Source: Gordionus sp. m RMFG-2023
Lineage: Eukaryota > Nematomorpha > Gordioida > Chordodea > Parachordodidae
Assembly: GCF_954871325.1 (NCBI RefSeq)
Contig: NC_088775.1
Coordinates: forward strand, 6,921,561-6,985,560
Reading direction: 5' to 3'
Length of the DNA: 64,000 nt
Each line of letters starts with the position of its first letter. The stretch's first letter is position 1. Under the pieces are notes generated by a model that ran no database searches, was not told the origin of the DNA, and saw only the letters and a list, made by a program, of their open reading frames with translations. Made by a program: the position numbers and the translations under genes. This document shows positions 48,907 through 61,839 of the stretch, in pieces.

Positions 48907-51900
48907 TCATGTCATATATTGCATAATAGCCCTGAGTGCATATAACATTTGAGCTTGAATTTTAGCTTCGACTATCATCAAATTCACGTGAACCTAAATT
49001 AATATATATGGATAAGATTATAAGTCGAACCCAGCAAATCAATTAAAAAAATTTTTTTTTACCCGGGCTTAGACCTGAAATATTTTGACAACAAAATTCA
49101 ATATATATTTTAATAAATATCAGAAAATCCGTCTACACATTAAAAAAAATGTTAAATTTAAAAAAATAAAGATTTTTAGATTTTTTTAAAAGCAAATTAA
49201 AATTTTTAATTTTTATAATACAGATTATTAATAAGTGGGAGGTGCGTGCAATCAATGCAATGTTCCTCTTCATATAAAAATTTAGATATGGCTGGGGAAG
49301 GTTCAAATATTTAAAATAATATGTAAACAAATTTAATTTAAAACAAGACAAATATTTTTTTAAAAGATCACATATAAGAGGGGAGGGAAGCAAAAATAGG
49401 CTCTCATTGAGATCTGGGAAAAATAAGATAGTTAGTTGCCTCAGAACATGGCGATTTGAGTTGATTGTAACATTTTAAGAGAGGATCCATGGTTACCATT
49501 AACTAATTTTGTTACCTAACATCTTAGAAAGATAGCTTAGGGGGCCCTAGGGACCTATTGGTAGAAATTAACAATCAAAATAAATAAAAGAAAATCTGAA
49601 AGGTGGTGGTACTTTCTAATTTTTAAGATAAAAATATAACTTTATAGCACCGGAAATGGCTAAGGCTAGTAGGTTTTAAACATTATACCAAATAATGGCT
49701 TGAATCTATTTATATAAATGACTGTTTTCAGACCAAATCATTCATAGAAAGGAGTAAAAATAATTTGAATAATGAAAATTCAAGATTCAACCGCATTTGT
49801 GAAAGAAAGCTAAAGGTCGAGCCACTATGTTCATAATAACTTAATCTTATGAGAAACAAGATATTTATCAATTTCCAAAAAACAAGGTTTGAATTTGAAT
49901 ATTCTATCAATATTATATATATAATATATATTTTAAAAATGAATGAACTTTTTCAGATTCCTGAAAATCCTTCATGAATTCGTCTTTGCTACCGGTGACG
50001 TCACTAAAGGCATTATTGCCACTAGTATCATTACTTTTAGAATTATTTTTACCGGCACCTAAAGATCTTTTTGTTTTATTATCACAACGTTCGTGATCCT
50101 TATCACGAGCACGACTAATATCATTATTATCACATTTAGTGCCATTTTTTTGAACATCGTTCCCTAAGTTTCTACCATTTTTGGTATTTTTGTTATCGGT
50201 CAAAAATTGTTCACCGTTTTGGGTAATGGAATCGCCTACATCGAATAGACGTTCGGGGAAGCAAGCCAGCGTTTTGACGAATCTTTTAAGATTTCGTGCC
50301 AGCAATTGATTCACCAAACCATAATCGTAATCGTCGTGACGGATACCGTACATACAGTGGATATAATTCCATATTGCGCGTCGGAACATCGAGGTGTCGA
50401 CGTTATGAACCTTGCCCATTCTTTTTTTTTAAAAAAAAATTAGTGTATGAATTAATTATGTTTTTTTTTCTTCCTTCCTTTCTTAACTTTTAATTGAAAA
50501 TTATATAAAGTGGTAATATTTTTTTAAAATCAGCCTTAAATGGTCGTATAATATTGAAGTGATTGCAAATAAGTTTTATAAAATATATTATATTAGAGCC
50601 CTCATTACGTCGAATAAGTAAGATGATAGGCAGTTTTGAATTTATCGTCCAACAAAGGGCCCAAATCGGAACATAGTCGACTGACCAAGGAAAACCCGTG
50701 ATGTTCCCATGTGTAATCCTTTTATGAATATTTCGTATACATTTAATTTATTTTTAAAATAATAATATATTGTTGTGATAAATGGATATTATGAATGAAT
50801 AAAGTTGGTGTCCTAATTATAAATCAATTATATACTTTTATTCTGACGGACATGAGATAGTATCCATATTTATTATATAATTTTTTTTCTGTCGACATAT
50901 AATATATATTTATGTCAACATATTGCCCTTTATTCGTGTTTGAAAAAGGACACTGAGCCAAAATATTCCCAATTTTAAAAAATTAGCAATAATTCGAACT
51001 ATCATATTGAGGAATTTGAAATTTTTTTGTCATTTTACCATCATTTTAAAAGTTTTAAATGTCATTTGGATTACAAACGATTCGTTCGATATCGCGTATA
51101 ATAATAACAAAATAGAGCCAATTTTTTAAAACGGAATAACTCAATATTTTAGTCAGAAAAATATTGCCTAAGCCTCGAGATTTCCATAATATATCTCTAG
51201 ACCTTGTTCCTTCTAAGAGCAAAATCTTCAGGCTTGCTAATATTTTTCTAGGTGAAATAATGAGTTACCCGTTTTTAAAAATCAGCTGAAAACGAGCCGT
51301 TTAACAATATTTTCCGAATGCGGGAGAAATCTAGGCATCGCAACCAGAATGGCGTCAAATCTAAGAACAAACCCAAAATAACACTTTTTAATTCATTTAT
51401 GGATCAGGTCAAATAATTATATAAATATATATAAAGTATAGATAAATTATCCAAAAAAAAATAACTTGAATTCTGAAAGTGGGAGTTCTAGTCGGGTAAT
51501 CCCCTCGTTTGGCGAAATCTTGATAACCAAAATGAGGATCTTCGACAAAACGTTCGCAATAATTACTGTTGTCCTCTCCTATAATTTCTTCGCCCAGAAG
51601 ATAACCAAAATTTCTAATGGCATCGGGGTTAAATTTATCAGTAGCGCAATACTTTTTAGTCGGTTTTACAGCGGTATTCACATTAGCGTGCTTGAGATTT
51701 GATGATTTGTGACCAGGTACTTTGGTTGAGGTGGGATGGTTGGGAGAATGACGCGCATAATCGTTCTCGAGCGAAGACACTTCAAAAATTAAATTATAAT
51801 TAAAAGATTTACATCTCATCCCATAAAAGTGATATTTAATACAACTAATTTCTATTCAAAAGTTATGAGCGCTTTACCCAAATATTCTAAATTTCAGCCT

Positions 51901-54900
51901 TAAATATAGCAACTGGGATTAAAACTATTCTCTTAAGTAAACATTACCGCAAATATCTAACCCGTCATTATGCCTATTCAAAAACGAATCAAATCGTATA
52001 ATTCAAATATTCGATGAATTACTAAAATAATCCAATTATTCGACTAATAATATGATCGAAAATTTATCAGAGAAATTAATAAAATGTTTTTTTTTAAATT
52101 ATAATTTAAACACAACCTATCAATGGAATAGGTAATGTTTTTTTTAATTATAATTTAAACACAACCTATCAATGGAATAGGTAATGTAATTGACAGGGTA
52201 TACATAAATGGGACGAAGAGATGCACACCAGCAGAAGTAGTAGATTTAAAGACCAAAGATGAATGACATGCATGAAAATGTTAACGAATGCGAGAATAAT
52301 GGGTCTCACAAATGGTGATACCGATATAAAAAGTGTAAAAGAGAAATCATAGGGGATACTGGTTTACTTGGGTAAATCTGGCCATCATACGATCAAGAAT
52401 AATATACAATTAAGAGCCCTGCAGGATATGCCTATCCAAAAAACATTTTCCTCTACAATTTATAATTTTCCCATTCTTCTTCAGGCAAAAATTATAAAAC
52501 CAAACCAGATAAAAAAATAACATGAAACATAGCTCCTAATAAATATTAAATTTATTTTGAATTGTTTATGGCATGTGTGTTATTATTTTTTTTTACATTC
52601 AACAACTTTCTCGTATCTTTTAACCATTTCCTCTTGAGACGCCCTATTAAAGCTTTGGTGTAACTTCTTCATCTTAACTATCAGAGCGTCGACCGTCCCG
52701 TCATTCGTCTCTGTCTCAACCTGTAAATCAAATAAAAATGCATGTGAAGGTTAAGTAGTGAAGGTCAACGGTCCAGTCCTATCGGTCTTAGACCGGGATC
52801 GGACCGGACCGATTGTCGGACCGATCTTTTCTTGAGGACCGTGGTCCGGACCGGTCTTTTTATTTTTAACGGTCCAGACCGCGGTCCGGACCGGTCTTTT
52901 ATTATTGTTTAAGTTTGCTTTACTTTATAATTTTTTAAGTAATAAATTAATCAAAATAAGCAATAATATTATTAAAATATTTTAGTTATTATATAGTTCT
53001 ATTTTTTTAAAAAAAACTGTCTGTATAATTTATTGTAAAAATTACTTAACCTTATTCTTAATAAAATAATTAGGTACCTTAAGCAGACATCTGATAAAAC
53101 ATAAAATATATACTTCTAATGATGAAAATGAAAATATCTCAAAAAACACAATCTACTCTTAATTTTAATATGCCCTCTACAAGCGCAAAATCATTTTTTT
53201 CAATACCATTGGATAAATTTTATTGTTTATATAATACTCTTAAATGATAAAACAAATCAAATTAGGTTAAAAAAATATGTTTTTAAACAAATAAAAAGAC
53301 CGGTCTTTTTATTTAGGACCACGGTCTGGATCGATCTTTTTATAAGAACTGTGGTCCGGTCCGGTCCGAGGGTATCGGTCCAGTCCGGACCAAAGACCGG
53401 ACCGTGACCTTCACTAAGGTTAAGGTTAGTGTTAAAGAAGATCAAGTAAAGGTAGGAAATATAGGAAACATTACATCAATACGATTTCCAGAAGCCCTTC
53501 TTTCAATTATATTCTTGACTTGATCACGTGCTTTCCAATCATTTTCGCTGATATCTTTACATTCTTCCGCTAACAAAATTTTGCCATTCAAGTCGCTACC
53601 ATCATCAACTCGCCCAATAATATTTTCATCGATATCGATATCGGTCCCATTTTCGCCGTTACTGCACTGGTGGCCATTAGGGTTTGAACCCAGATCACGT
53701 GGTTCCGAGTCGAGATCATTGGAAGAAACTTTGTTATAGCTATCGAGATTGTAAAGCCAGGCGCAGCCGTGGATCAAACTGCACAGAGAGTGAAAATGAG
53801 TCATAATTGCGATGGCGAAAATGAGCTCCGAAAGTGACCAGTTACCTTCGGATCCTCCCTTGGTCAATTTCTAAATTAAAAGTGTTTTTATAAGGATAAA
53901 TGGGTGATCGAATGGTAATTTCATTATCATATCACTTTAAAGAACCAAAACATACTTTCAATAAACCCAAATTACTGTGGATCTGTTAAATTGGTGTAAA
54001 GTTATAATTAAATTATATTTTAAGTGAATATTTTATATTTTGATCTTCCTTATATACCTTTAAATTATTTTAATATAAGGCTATGTTCATTACTAACAAA
54101 AAAATCAGGATTTTAATAAAAAATAAAAGAAAATTTTCAAATATTACCACTAGGAAAAATTTTTTTGTTCCGAAATTCAGAATAATTATATAAATAATGA
54201 AATACTTGAATGTGGGTTTTATCGATGAGCCATGGTTGATGAGCTAGGAGTTTGTTGAGTGATTGTAAGGCCCTTAACTTGAGTGGCACGTTGTTAAGGT
54301 TCCGCAACCAAGATGGGTCCCCTCCGCCCTCTATAAATTCCCGGGCTTGGTTGTCTATCAGCTGGAAACATTTGAAACGGGAAGCTGCCTTTAAAAAAAA
54401 TATCCATTAATAACCAGTTAAATCTCTTAATTCTTATCTTCACCGAGTATAATAATAATTTATTATTCAGTTCTCATATAGAAGGTTCCGATGTTGTAAC
54501 AATTATATTTATAATTAGAGAATGATATAGGTTAATTGTGAAGGAAACCTTCATCACGGTGTCGATTAAAAAAATGGAGAGAGAACCATTGGCGTCATCT
54601 CATCAGGGCAACGAACGGCATACGTTCCTCTTAGAAATATATCTCTAATTCCAAATAAAACCTATCATATAGATAAAAAGCGTTTTCAGCAATCAAAAAA
54701 ACGCGTGTAGAAAAATAAAGTTTTCAGTTGTATTCCAAATAATTTTAATATTTTAAAATAATAGATGTTTATGGTGAATTCCATATCAGATCAACCAAGG
54801 TTTCAACCCGACCCCCCTCAGAATTTTTTTAAAATTTTGTATATTAGTAGTATATACTATAACTAAGAAAAAAAAATGAAATTTTAATTTTTTACACCAC

Positions 54901-57900
54901 TTACTGGCTCAGATATATGGGCGTTTAAAGAGCGGGAAAATGGTACATTTTTGACATAATGCAGTTCATTAATTTTCATATCTCAAGGATAGATTAAGGT
55001 AGGGCAATGGTTTAAATTTTATTATATAGCTTAATCATCTTTAATATGACATAAAATAAATGTGATAGAAACCCGATGAATACCAAAAACTGAAAGTGCA
55101 AAACCAGAAATGGCCCTAGAAAAAAAGTATTTTCGAAAATAAATTTCTGTAGATGTATACCAGACTTGGACTGAACGTGAATTTAGGAGTTATGACCTTT
55201 TATATGGCTAAATATAAATTTCATCATATTTAATAATGGGCCCTTAGTTTATTATTTAAAAAAATTATTTGAGAGATGGGGGGGGGGGCAATGTGGTTTA
55301 TTTAACACTTTGGTTAAATTTTCTCTTGAAATTATTTGGCAAAATAATTTTCATATGAATTGGCCCAAATCGTATTAGCAACTCCATGTACACTCAAATT
55401 TATACTAACATCAGAAAGAACAAATATATATATGAAAATCTTTTATAAATGATTGATTTGATGTAATAATGGATTCATTTAGGTGATTAAATAAATATTA
55501 ATTAAAATAACAGAACCGGAAGCAAAAATGGCATTATGGGTCCCTGGTTATAATATTAAAATATCACTCCAATTAGATAAGAATTTTCTAGAGCTGTAAA
55601 CATTTCTAAAAAATTCAAACGCGTTCGCGTTCAACGTTCATTGACAAAAATCGAACGCGTTCACGTTCATAAAACCGTTCAAAATTTTATGATAAATTTT
55701 TTTTAAATTTAATTTAATATAAATAAACTTATATTTTTTAATACAATATATTTTAGCCATGTTAAAAAATAATATAGTTTTATTTTGATAATATAATTAT
55801 AAATAAAATATAATATAATATAGCGAACAAAAAGATATTTTTATTTATAAAAATTTTTCTTGTTAAATTTAATAACAATTGATTTCAAAATATTTATCTG
55901 ATAGACAGGAACACTTGGCGATTAATACAGCATTAGTCTAAAAACGCGCAGGGGCAGATGAGGGGATTGCGGTGTTATACTTAATAAACAGCTCTTTTAA
56001 CGTGGAGAACTAATTAAAAACATATTGTTTTGTTATTTGCAAAAAATTGAGATAAGTTATCTTCCTCCAATCCATTCTCTACTCTCGATAAAAAAAAGGA
56101 TATCTCGAAATTAACAGTTCTCTAGGGTTTTCAAAGCATTTTTTCCAATAACGCTAAAAGTTTATTTTTAATATGTTCGTTCTGTGGAAGTTTTATCCAT
56201 GGCCATTGAGGTTTGAATGCTGGATGTATAATTGCAGAAAGAACATATTAATCCTTATATAAATGTTCAAATCTTTAAAAAAATAATATGTAATTAATTG
56301 AGAGTGATAGGTTTAATACCTTTCATTAATCCCATTTAATACGGCGTCTATCAATGGTTGATCATATTTGGGGCCACTAATTTTTTATAATTTTAAATTA
56401 ACTATCGCTATTGTTGGGGTCAAATATCCCAAATGCATTATTTCTTCAAATTTAATGATTTATCTTAGATATATCATATAAAATCAAATAATTAATATTA
56501 AAATCAAATGTCGTTTTAAATTGGAACCTGAAGATTTTGACAATATAATACTTTTTGGCCACATTTTACACTTGGTAAACATTGGATTGGTTCCTTTAAT
56601 ATAGGATTTTAATGTAAAACATTTATCATATTTGGCCATAGTAATGATGATTTATCTGATTTTGGATTATCAGAATCAGATGATGAGGATTAAAAAATAA
56701 CATCCATGCTTATGCTAACCTATTAAATTAAAATATAAACAATAATATTCAAATTAATAAACTATGTGTTAAATTGCCGATTAAAAAATTCGGAAATATT
56801 AAATTTTTCAAATAAATAAAAATATTTTTTTCAAAAAAACTAACTTCGTTCATGAACGCGTTCGTTTACAACACTAGAATTTTTAAAACATATACATAAA
56901 TATATTTTCTTAAAATATTAATAAATCTTTTTTAAAAAAAAATCAAACTAAGAATCCTTTTATCGATCGTATCGGAAAGTTTAATAATATGGGCAGATAA
57001 CCGATAATTTCAAAGATATATAAAAAGCCCCTATGATATATTGAAATCCTCCCCCCATAGCTAAAATTGATTGACATCCTTGTAACTGACCCTCTGTCAT
57101 CCTGTGGGGACAAATACATGTCTATTTTTTTCTATTTTTTAATAGTTCTCAAATTATTCATTTTATTATTTTTTTTAAATAAAACATGGAGGACACAGGA
57201 GAGTAGGTTTGAAAGTAAACTTTATTGTATACTCTACTTCACTTGAAAAAAAAAATTAAATAATTTTATAAAAAAAACAATTTTTTTTTTAAAGATGTTA
57301 AAAATTTGTCACGGTCTGTAAAAATAAATAAATATTTTATACGAGTTGTTCCAGCCTAAATTTTTTTCATTATCCCTGATATATAGGCGTAGCGATCAGA
57401 ATTGATAAAGGTACTCTGTATCTAGATACATGGCCTGAATCTTATCTAGATATTTTTAAACTATGTATTTGTATCCTATATACTTTTAGGCCATATATCT
57501 GTCTAATATATAGTTGGAAAGTATCTTTCAATAACTCTTTTCCACTCGCGCTTAAAGCTAGAACAGAACAATCAAAATATTTCAAACTTTGCTTGCTAAA
57601 TTTCAAAAATTGGCAGAAAAATAATAACATATATACCAACTCGCAGGAAACTTATTTATGGATCGGGCGGCAAAACCTTTATAAAGGCCGATTCGAATAA
57701 TCACATCGGATCTTACCGATATTTTTAATTAAAAATCGTTATAAGCTACAATCCATATTAGAGGTCCGTACCGCCCGATTTAAAGTCCGCGTTCCGGCCA
57801 AAGATTATTGGGGCGGAAAAATTGTAAATCACGATAATAACCCCCCCCCCCCTAACATTCCCTGTGGATATTTACAAAAATTAACCATAATTTCACAGAA

Positions 57901-60115
57901 TGATGAAAGCATCTGTGCTTCAATTTTTTTAAAAAAAATATATATATACTAAAATAATCTCTAATTTGATTATATATATTTTTTTTAAAAACCAATAAAA
58001 TCAATGATTTATGGGTTTTTGCAAAAATAAACATAAAAATGGTAAAATTATTATTTTTTAAATAGAGAGCCCAGAGTAATTTAGGGATGTTTTTATTGCT
58101 CCACATGATTAATGTATAGTATTTTTTTTTTAAAAAACGATAAAAACATATACGAGGTATAATTTATGTAAAATTTTAAATGTAGTCTAAAAAAAAATAC
58201 ATTTTACGAGCTTATGGTTAAAATAAAAATACAATTTCGTTTTAATAATTTTTTTTTCTATAAAATCCTACAAAATTCTCTGCAAATTTATGCGGTACAA
58301 ATTAATAGATAATTAAAAAAAGGGGGGGGGAATCCAAGCTGTGGCATACCCGTCAATCAAAATGGGGAAAAAGTATTAGGTATAACTTAATTCAGAACTC
58401 ATACACATATAATTAGTGCAAATTCGCCCTAACTATTAATTGGGGATAACCTTCATTCGTTTCCACAATTGTTGGGCAGGTTTACTACGGAAAGTGAGAA
58501 AATTAATTATGGCAGGGTATCCGCTGATATTAAGTTTTTAAATTCTGTATGAAATAAGTTGATTAAGTGAGTTATCTTAAATCCCTAAAAGAAAACTGGC
58601 TTATTTTCTTTAAGTATGATGTTTAATAATTAATGAAAGCTTATATGACAGTATTAAGTATTCAGGTATTTTACTATTGTGAAGGTAAAAGTGATGTTAG
58701 CGGGGAATAGAGGGGTTTGGTGGGTTAATATAATTAGATTTAATATTTAGTAATTTTTTTTAATTGAGATTTTATCATTGTTTAAACGTATAAATTGATG
58801 GTCAGATTTAAGCCTATCTTTTATAGTTTCGTACAGCCAATACGGTTTATCTCCTATAATTTGATTCCATTATAGGTATGTGAAATTAATCTGGGATAGA
58901 GGATACCGCTGAGTTGGCGCAGAGAGCGGTTAACAAACAACTATATCCTCTTATTATGAGATTTATTTATTTCCCAAGTGTTGCTGCCATAGGACCTGGA
59001 TAACTGTTGCATTAAATATTAGTAATCTTGATTAAATCGAAACCACTTTTCAGTCTATGGAACATCCCAATTCAGGCAACCCTTAACAAGAGGATAATAC
59101 AACCTATTAAGTCATATTTTTCTTTAAACATTTATAAATATTGTCCCTATTCGAATCGAATCTCCTACCCTATCAAGAGTAAATAAAATCTATACATTAG
59201 CAACTATCCAAACACACGCAAAAGTGTAATAACATAATATTATTTAATTTTTTTTCAAAATAGGAAAAGATAACCTATTTTTTTTCTCGGTAAATATTGG
59301 TGACAAATGAATAAACTAGTATAATATATTATATCTTATATACATATTCTAAAGTTAAAAAAAAAATTAAATAATATCAAATAACATTAAAAGAATGAAC
59401 TTATCTAATAATTATATAAATGTATTTTTCTTTCTTAAAATTGTAATTAAAAATTTAAAGTTAAAGTTAATTATAACTATTCAATCCCTGAATATATATT
59501 TTTTTAAAATTATTAAATGAATAAAAACAGAAGAAAAAAAAACTAATTTATCTCAAATGTGACAGTAAGAATCCGGTATTTGGTTCGACCGAAACTCATA
59601 GACAATAAAGGTTTTCAAAAACCAATTTATAGGAATAACTCAAAAAGTTTTCATATGTACTAAGTTATATTTGTATCAAAAAATACATTATTGTTTACAG
59701 CAAAGTTTAAACATAGCTAAGGTTAAAAATAGTTTTTACTATTAAAGCGATATAATTCCGATCCGTGTATTTGAGCGGACCGTTGCCTTTGAGCATAAAG
59801 GTATGAGCCTTATAAAAGGTTTGAAAGTATTTGGGGTGAAGTGAGAGCAGATAAGTCACTTTTTCCAATGTAGTTTCTTTCTCTTCCTCTTTCTTCGCCC
59901 CATCGGGAGGTCCGCGCTTCGCCTTGCTGCGATCAATGCCAGCACTAGTCGGGTTGTCGTTATTCGTCGCGACGGATTCCGCGATGACGACTACGTCGGA
60001 GTCCAAAGGCGGATTGCTGGGAAACGAGGTATCGGCGGCGTCGCCTAGGTGTCTCAGCGAGTCGTTCATTATCAGTATGTTGCCGTCGGTTTCGTATAAA
60101 GGCTCGGGATCGTCC
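48907..60115 (-). CDS. Sesn: Sestrin (leucine/stress sensor of the GATOR2-TORC1 pathway), 5' end not found
   Basis: Cytosolic regulator that binds GATOR2 and restrains TORC1. Minus-strand exons in order, phases all matching: 60115-59740, 54388-54206, 53870-53475, 52720-52597, 51779-51466, 50718-50609, 50420-49949, 48993-48907 (TGA); about 687 codons, longer than the usual 480-550. Recognised segments: [20 protein letters not shown] and [32 protein letters not shown] and [135 protein letters not shown]. Leucine-pocket Thr/Tyr/Thr, Thr, Arg, Glu and His positions and the DD GATOR2 motif are kept. Changed: the AhpD-type Tyr and His, and the pocket Trp. A long Asn/Lys-rich insertion lies in exon 50420-49949. 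The first exon(s) should be upstream, beyond 60115. Confidence 0.93.
49949..50420 (-). CDS. Sesn: Sestrin exon with leucine-pocket core and low-complexity insertion
   Basis: This exon starts with the conserved helix [17 protein letters not shown] and the DDYDYG motif, then runs through about 80 extra residues rich in Asn, Lys, Asp and Ser (about 50200-49985) before rejoining the family at [12 protein letters not shown]. Other Sestrins have only about ten residues there. The insert has no stop codon and is far less AT-rich than the introns, so it looks translated rather than an unspliced intron. Confidence 0.8.
51115..51308. mobile_element. Palindromic MITE, family B
   Basis: TAACTCAATATTTTAGTCAG on the left and its inverse (AATAATGAGTTACC, then AACGAGCCGTTTAACAATA) on the right. 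Lies in the Sestrin intron between 50719 and 51465. Confidence 0.65.
52082..52185. repeat. Tandem duplication of about 51 bp
   Basis: AATTATAATTTAAACACAAC, then CTATCAATGGAATAGGTAAT is present twice in direct succession within a Sestrin intron. Confidence 0.85.
52756..53416. mobile_element. Non-autonomous hAT element in a Sestrin intron
   Basis: Terminal inverted repeats TAGTGAAGGTCAACGGTCC and GGACCGTGACCTTCACTA, flanked by a perfect 8-bp duplication AGGTTAAG (52748-52755 and 53417-53424). Subterminal GGTCCGGACC repeats crowd both ends; the middle is AT-rich and non-coding. Length 661 bp. Confidence 0.92.
54206..54388 (-). CDS. Sesn: Sestrin exon carrying the AhpD-like active-site helix
   Basis: The exon begins [14 protein letters not shown] and continues [14 protein letters not shown], matching vertebrate AAARHQCSYLVNLHVNDFL and GGDPKWLNGL without gaps. 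The catalytic Cys is present, but the residues two and seven positions after it (Tyr and His in vertebrates) are both Gln. Phase 0 at both ends. Confidence 0.88.
55589..56876. mobile_element. hAT element, inverted relative of the one at 24167
   Basis: Ends TAGAGCTGTAAAC and GTTTACAACACTA with an almost perfect 8-bp duplication (GAATTTTC at 55581, GAATTTTT at 56877). AACGCGTTC-type subterminal repeats match 24167-25073. A minus-strand remnant near 55900 encodes the same NAVL..K.SCLSD block. About 1.29 kb, in the large Sestrin intron. Confidence 0.85.
56877..59739. other. Rest of the large Sestrin intron
   Basis: AT-rich, with a C-run at about 57841-57852 and a G-run at about 58322-58330, a GC-richer patch at 57660-57830 (CCGCCCGATT) that may be a decayed MITE, and an unassigned segment at 58860-59100. 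No gene seen. Confidence 0.5.
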
Positions 60116-61839
60116 CTTTGTTATAAACACGTGGTTTAGAAAAGAGATGTATATTTTAATGCGACAATTTTTCAGGTGAATAAAAAGATTAGGAGAACGA
60201 CGTTAAAAGTTTGGTCTCGATAATAATATATATACATAAATAAATCAAGTTTTTTTTTTCAAAAAAATCTCTTTATAAGTTTTCCCAACATCCAAAAAAA
60301 AAATGGAGAAAGAGTAAAAATAATCTAATTTGTAAAAATAATAATTGAAAACTTGAAACATTTTCCATATTTTTTAATTTATTTGAAAATAAGATTATTT
60401 GACTTGCAAAAAAATTTGTTAAAATAACATATTTATTATATAATCTTATCAATTTTTCACAAGTTAAATAATTTTATTTACAAAAGAATTCAAAAATATA
60501 TATTGTTTTAAATTAAATCTGCACAACACTGTAACAAATATCATGTCTGTAGGCCGGCCCGGCCTATTTTAATTTTTTTTAAAAAAATATATCAGGACTA
60601 AGCCGTATATTTTAAATCGTCATAAAAAAAATTAAAAAAATTTTCTAATCCAGACCGAGCTTGAAAAGTTATTTATTTTTTTTAAAAAAAAACCCCGGGC
60701 CGGGACTTGCAAATGGCATCTCTGCAGGTCTCTGATAATAAATTTTTAATGATAGAAGAGCAAATATTACATGATTATAATATAATCGTTAATAAGCAAA
60801 TTTCACGTAAAAGTTATTATTTATTAATTGTATTGTAATAGATATATAGAGAGGTTAATAGAATCGAATCAAATTTATGATGAGATGATCGTTATCTTGT
60901 TTATGAAAAATTATTGCTTTTGAACTTATATAAATATAATAATTATTTATGCCATTTCATTGAACAGATTAAATAATCTTGTTTAAAAAATGACAATCAT
61001 TTCCAGCTAAGCAAACAACACATAACGCCAATTTTTTTTTATTTAACCCCACTAGGGGAGGATTGCTAATGAATAAAAGAGTTCTAACAAATATTTGGCA
61101 AGAATATACAATGTAAATCGGAAAAATTCAGCGAAGAAAATCGATTTGACAAATTGGAGTCAACTAAAACAACCATTATTCACTAATGCAATCTGAAAAA
61201 AATACATTAATTTCCTCGAGTTTATATTATTCGTCACTATCCATAAATTTCGGGTCGAATCTATTACAAACAATTTTTGATATCTAAAATTTAATAAATA
61301 ACGTTCAATTTCATTATCGTGAAAAAAAATAATATCTTGCCCCATATAAATTTCATTATATTAATTATATATAACGGAAAAATAATCTAAATAGGGTATG
61401 TTATAAGAAATATTCATAAAAAATGGATTTCTTCATTAAAACGTTCATAATAATATCAATAAGATTAACCATTCATTATATGACAAATATTTTTTTTAGC
61501 GCGAATTTTCAAATTTGAATTTCACAGAAGGTAGTGCCGTTTTTAAAAATAGCCTCAAATAAAAGCGCTTAACAACACAAACCACTTTTGAAGGCATGAT
61601 ATCTGCTGATGGTTCCTAATCGACATTTTAAAATGGGTAAGTTAATAGCGAATTATTTTCACTTTTTATTTCATAATCCAATCATAGCCGGAGGTTAATA
61701 ACGCAAAGTTCGGTTCATTTACAATTCTTAATAAAAGTTTAAAATATAAATCATTATTTTGTTGGTATAACCTGTTCTGTTTCTTATATAATAATAATAA
61801 TAAACGAACCCTATAGAAATGATGCGCGTATTAGCTTAC
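60116..61839. other. Region upstream of the first visible Sestrin exon
   Basis: An AG acceptor directly precedes 60115, so at least one more Sestrin exon should lie further right. I could not recognise it here. The stretch is AT-rich apart from the MITE at 60547-60737. Confidence 0.5.
60547..60737. mobile_element. GC-rich MITE, family A
   Basis: GGCCGGCCCGGCC on the left, CCCCGGGCCGGGACTTGCAA then CATCTCTGCAGGTCTCTGAT on the right, with two T/A palindromes inside. The same architecture as 3838-4050. Confidence 0.6.

Noticed and set aside
49728-49910. Minus-strand frame as the last Sestrin exon
   Set aside because: It does not resemble the Sestrin C terminus. The true last exon ([15 protein letters not shown]) was found at 48907-48993.
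53681-53700. tRNA T-loop-like GGGTTTGAACCCA
   Set aside because: Lies within a Sestrin exon and no cloverleaf can be drawn around it.
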